Of a DNA stretch of 64,000 nt, positions 27,327 to 64,000 are shown piece after piece. Position numbers and translations under genes: made by a program. The DNA is taken from NCBI GenBank assembly GCA_947462335.1, contig OX381718.1:36734976-36798975 (forward strand), written 5' to 3'. Each line of letters opens with the position of its first letter. Positions within the stretch are counted from its first letter, which is position 1. The stretch is from Harmothoe impar. Taxonomy: Eukaryota; Annelida; Polychaeta; Phyllodocida; Polynoidae. Below the pieces are notes generated by a model. It saw only the letters and a list, made by a program, of their open reading frames with translations, was not told the DNA's origin and did not search any database.

Positions 27327-64000
<36,674 letters not shown>

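Overview
The window is eukaryotic, AT-rich and repeat-dense. It holds one split protein-coding gene with canonical GT-AG introns and many transposable-element remnants. No prokaryotic signature (operons, Shine-Dalgarno sites, dense ORFs) is present. A secreted alpha-carbonic anhydrase (CA) with at least two CA domains in tandem suggests a marine invertebrate, most likely a mollusc. A short motif near 9,930-9,970 (GCGTTAAACAACCATCACTC) also resembles repeats I remember from gastropod sequences. The taxon is inference, not proof.

The gene runs on the + strand from 27,327 to beyond the right edge. A signal-peptide exon (27,327-27,387) lies 24 kb upstream of exon 2 (51,636). Exons 2-9 complete the first CA domain, with all three zinc-ligand histidines, the proton-shuttle histidine, the gate-keeper Thr/Glu pair and the extracellular-type cysteine pair. 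Exons 9 and 10 open a second CA domain that is cut by the window end. All exon phases fit (1,1,1,0,0,1,0,1,1).

Three things interfere with this gene. (i) Intron 4 ends in a 54-55 bp minisatellite whose unit is the 3' splice site itself plus the start of exon 5, giving eight extra copies of the acceptor and of the codons for the third zinc ligand. (ii) Intron 5 holds a complete, apparently very young Ty3/gypsy retrotransposon (55,785-60,759; 160-bp LTRs identical by eye, AATAG target duplications, intact 1,364-residue gag-pol) in sense orientation. (iii) Upstream of exon 1 lie a G-run-rich tract (about 27.0-27.1 kb) and a 2.2-kb minisatellite (22.36-24.55 kb) full of CACGTG/CATGTG hexamers.

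Layout: 0.5-8.5 kb, foldback and palindromic mini-elements plus a LINE remnant; 9.2 kb, TA microsatellite; 12.7-13.4 kb, LINE 3' end; 14.2-14.7 kb, tRNA-like SINE heads; 15.1-16.1 kb, a repeat whose inverted, better-preserved copy lies at 29.3-30.5 kb; 17.9-18.8 kb, TIR element with GACTCCC motifs; 19.5-25.6 kb, a block of nested tandem arrays bounded by inverted 66-67 bp repeats; 27.3 kb, CA exon 1; 28-41 kb, hAT-like, PIF/Harbinger-like and other TIR elements and TA microsatellites inside the long intron; 41-51 kb, mostly unassigned DNA with two LINE relics; 51.6-64.0 kb, the CA exons and the retrotransposon.
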